Of a stretch of 6,579 nucleotides of DNA, positions 6,518 to 6,579 are shown one piece after another (the stretch's first letter is position 1; the number at the start of each line of letters is the position of its first letter). The translations under genes and the position numbers were made by a program. Where the stretch lies: positions 1 to 6,579 of the forward strand of contig LSCK01000070.1 of the NCBI GenBank assembly GCA_001577135.1, written 5' to 3'. A model generated the notes under the pieces. The model was given only the letters and a program-made list of their open reading frames with translations. It did not search any database and was not told where the DNA came from. This DNA is from Cloacimonetes bacterium TCS60 (lineage in GTDB: Bacteria; Cloacimonadota; Cloacimonadia; JGIOTU-2).

Positions 6518-6579
6518 TCATTCTGTACGAGCATTGTGTGGTGGATGAAAATTACTTTTATCATGACGATCTACAAAAT
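6518..6579 (-). CDS. Possible 3' end of an upstream minus-strand gene
   Basis: One minus-strand frame is open from the window edge for 19 codons and ends at TGA (6518-6520), reading FVDRHDKSNFHPPHNARTE. The mixed, hydrophilic, His/Arg/Pro-containing composition looks like a protein C-terminus, and the direction agrees with all other genes. With so few residues no family can be named. A plus-strand start at ATG 6549 is a competing reading. Confidence 0.3.
   Translation of the reverse strand, partial: FVDRHDKSNFHPPHNARTE

Noticed and set aside
6549..6579. Plus-strand start MKITFIMTIYK at the right edge
   Set aside because: No ribosome site at proper spacing and only about ten codons are visible; the minus-strand tail in the same place is slightly more plausible.
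1..6579. CRISPR array, tRNA, rRNA, insertion sequence or prophage genes
   Set aside because: No spaced direct repeats, cloverleaf-like segments, transposase motifs or terminal inverted repeats were seen on either strand.

Overview
The window (about 38-40% GC by eye, AT-rich spacers) reads almost entirely on the minus strand. It holds five genes in one tight, co-directional run, so the biological 5'->3' order goes from high to low coordinates. From upstream to downstream these are: a divergent PlsY-like membrane acyltransferase (5842-6438), a YghO/bCerS-like GNAT acyltransferase (4725-5840), a BatA-type membrane protein with a von Willebrand A-like MIDAS (2664-4685), a soluble DUF58 protein (1777-2667), and a secreted papain-family (C1A) cysteine peptidase whose C-terminus is cut by the window edge (1-1764). 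A few codons at the far right may be the 3' end of a further minus-strand gene.

The organism looks like a bacterium of the FCB superphylum, with Cloacimonadota, Marinimicrobia or a relative the best guess. The reasons are low GC, AT-rich and often Shine-Dalgarno-poor leaders, a BatA-DUF58 pair, and a C1A peptidase followed by lectin-like and BACON-like domains. This is inference from gene content only.

Spacing suggests co-transcription. PlsY-like to GNAT is a 1-nt gap, GNAT to BatA-like is 39 nt of nearly pure A/T, BatA-like to DUF58 is a 4-nt ATGA overlap, and DUF58 to peptidase is 12 nt containing a good ribosome binding site. No convincing intrinsic terminator is visible between any of them.

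Functionally there are two modules. The first two genes are both acyltransferase-like and are plausibly a small lipid-modifying pair. The BatA-like and DUF58 proteins belong to the MoxR/vWA class, usually thought to help assemble or activate envelope or enzyme complexes with a MoxR AAA+ ATPase; no MoxR gene lies in the window. The peptidase is an exported protein that shares the transcript. The most interesting points are the altered active-site motifs of the PlsY-like protein, its tight coupling to a ceramide-synthase-family GNAT, and the coupling of a propeptide-less C1A peptidase to a MoxR-less BatA/DUF58 pair. No completely unknown system is demonstrated.
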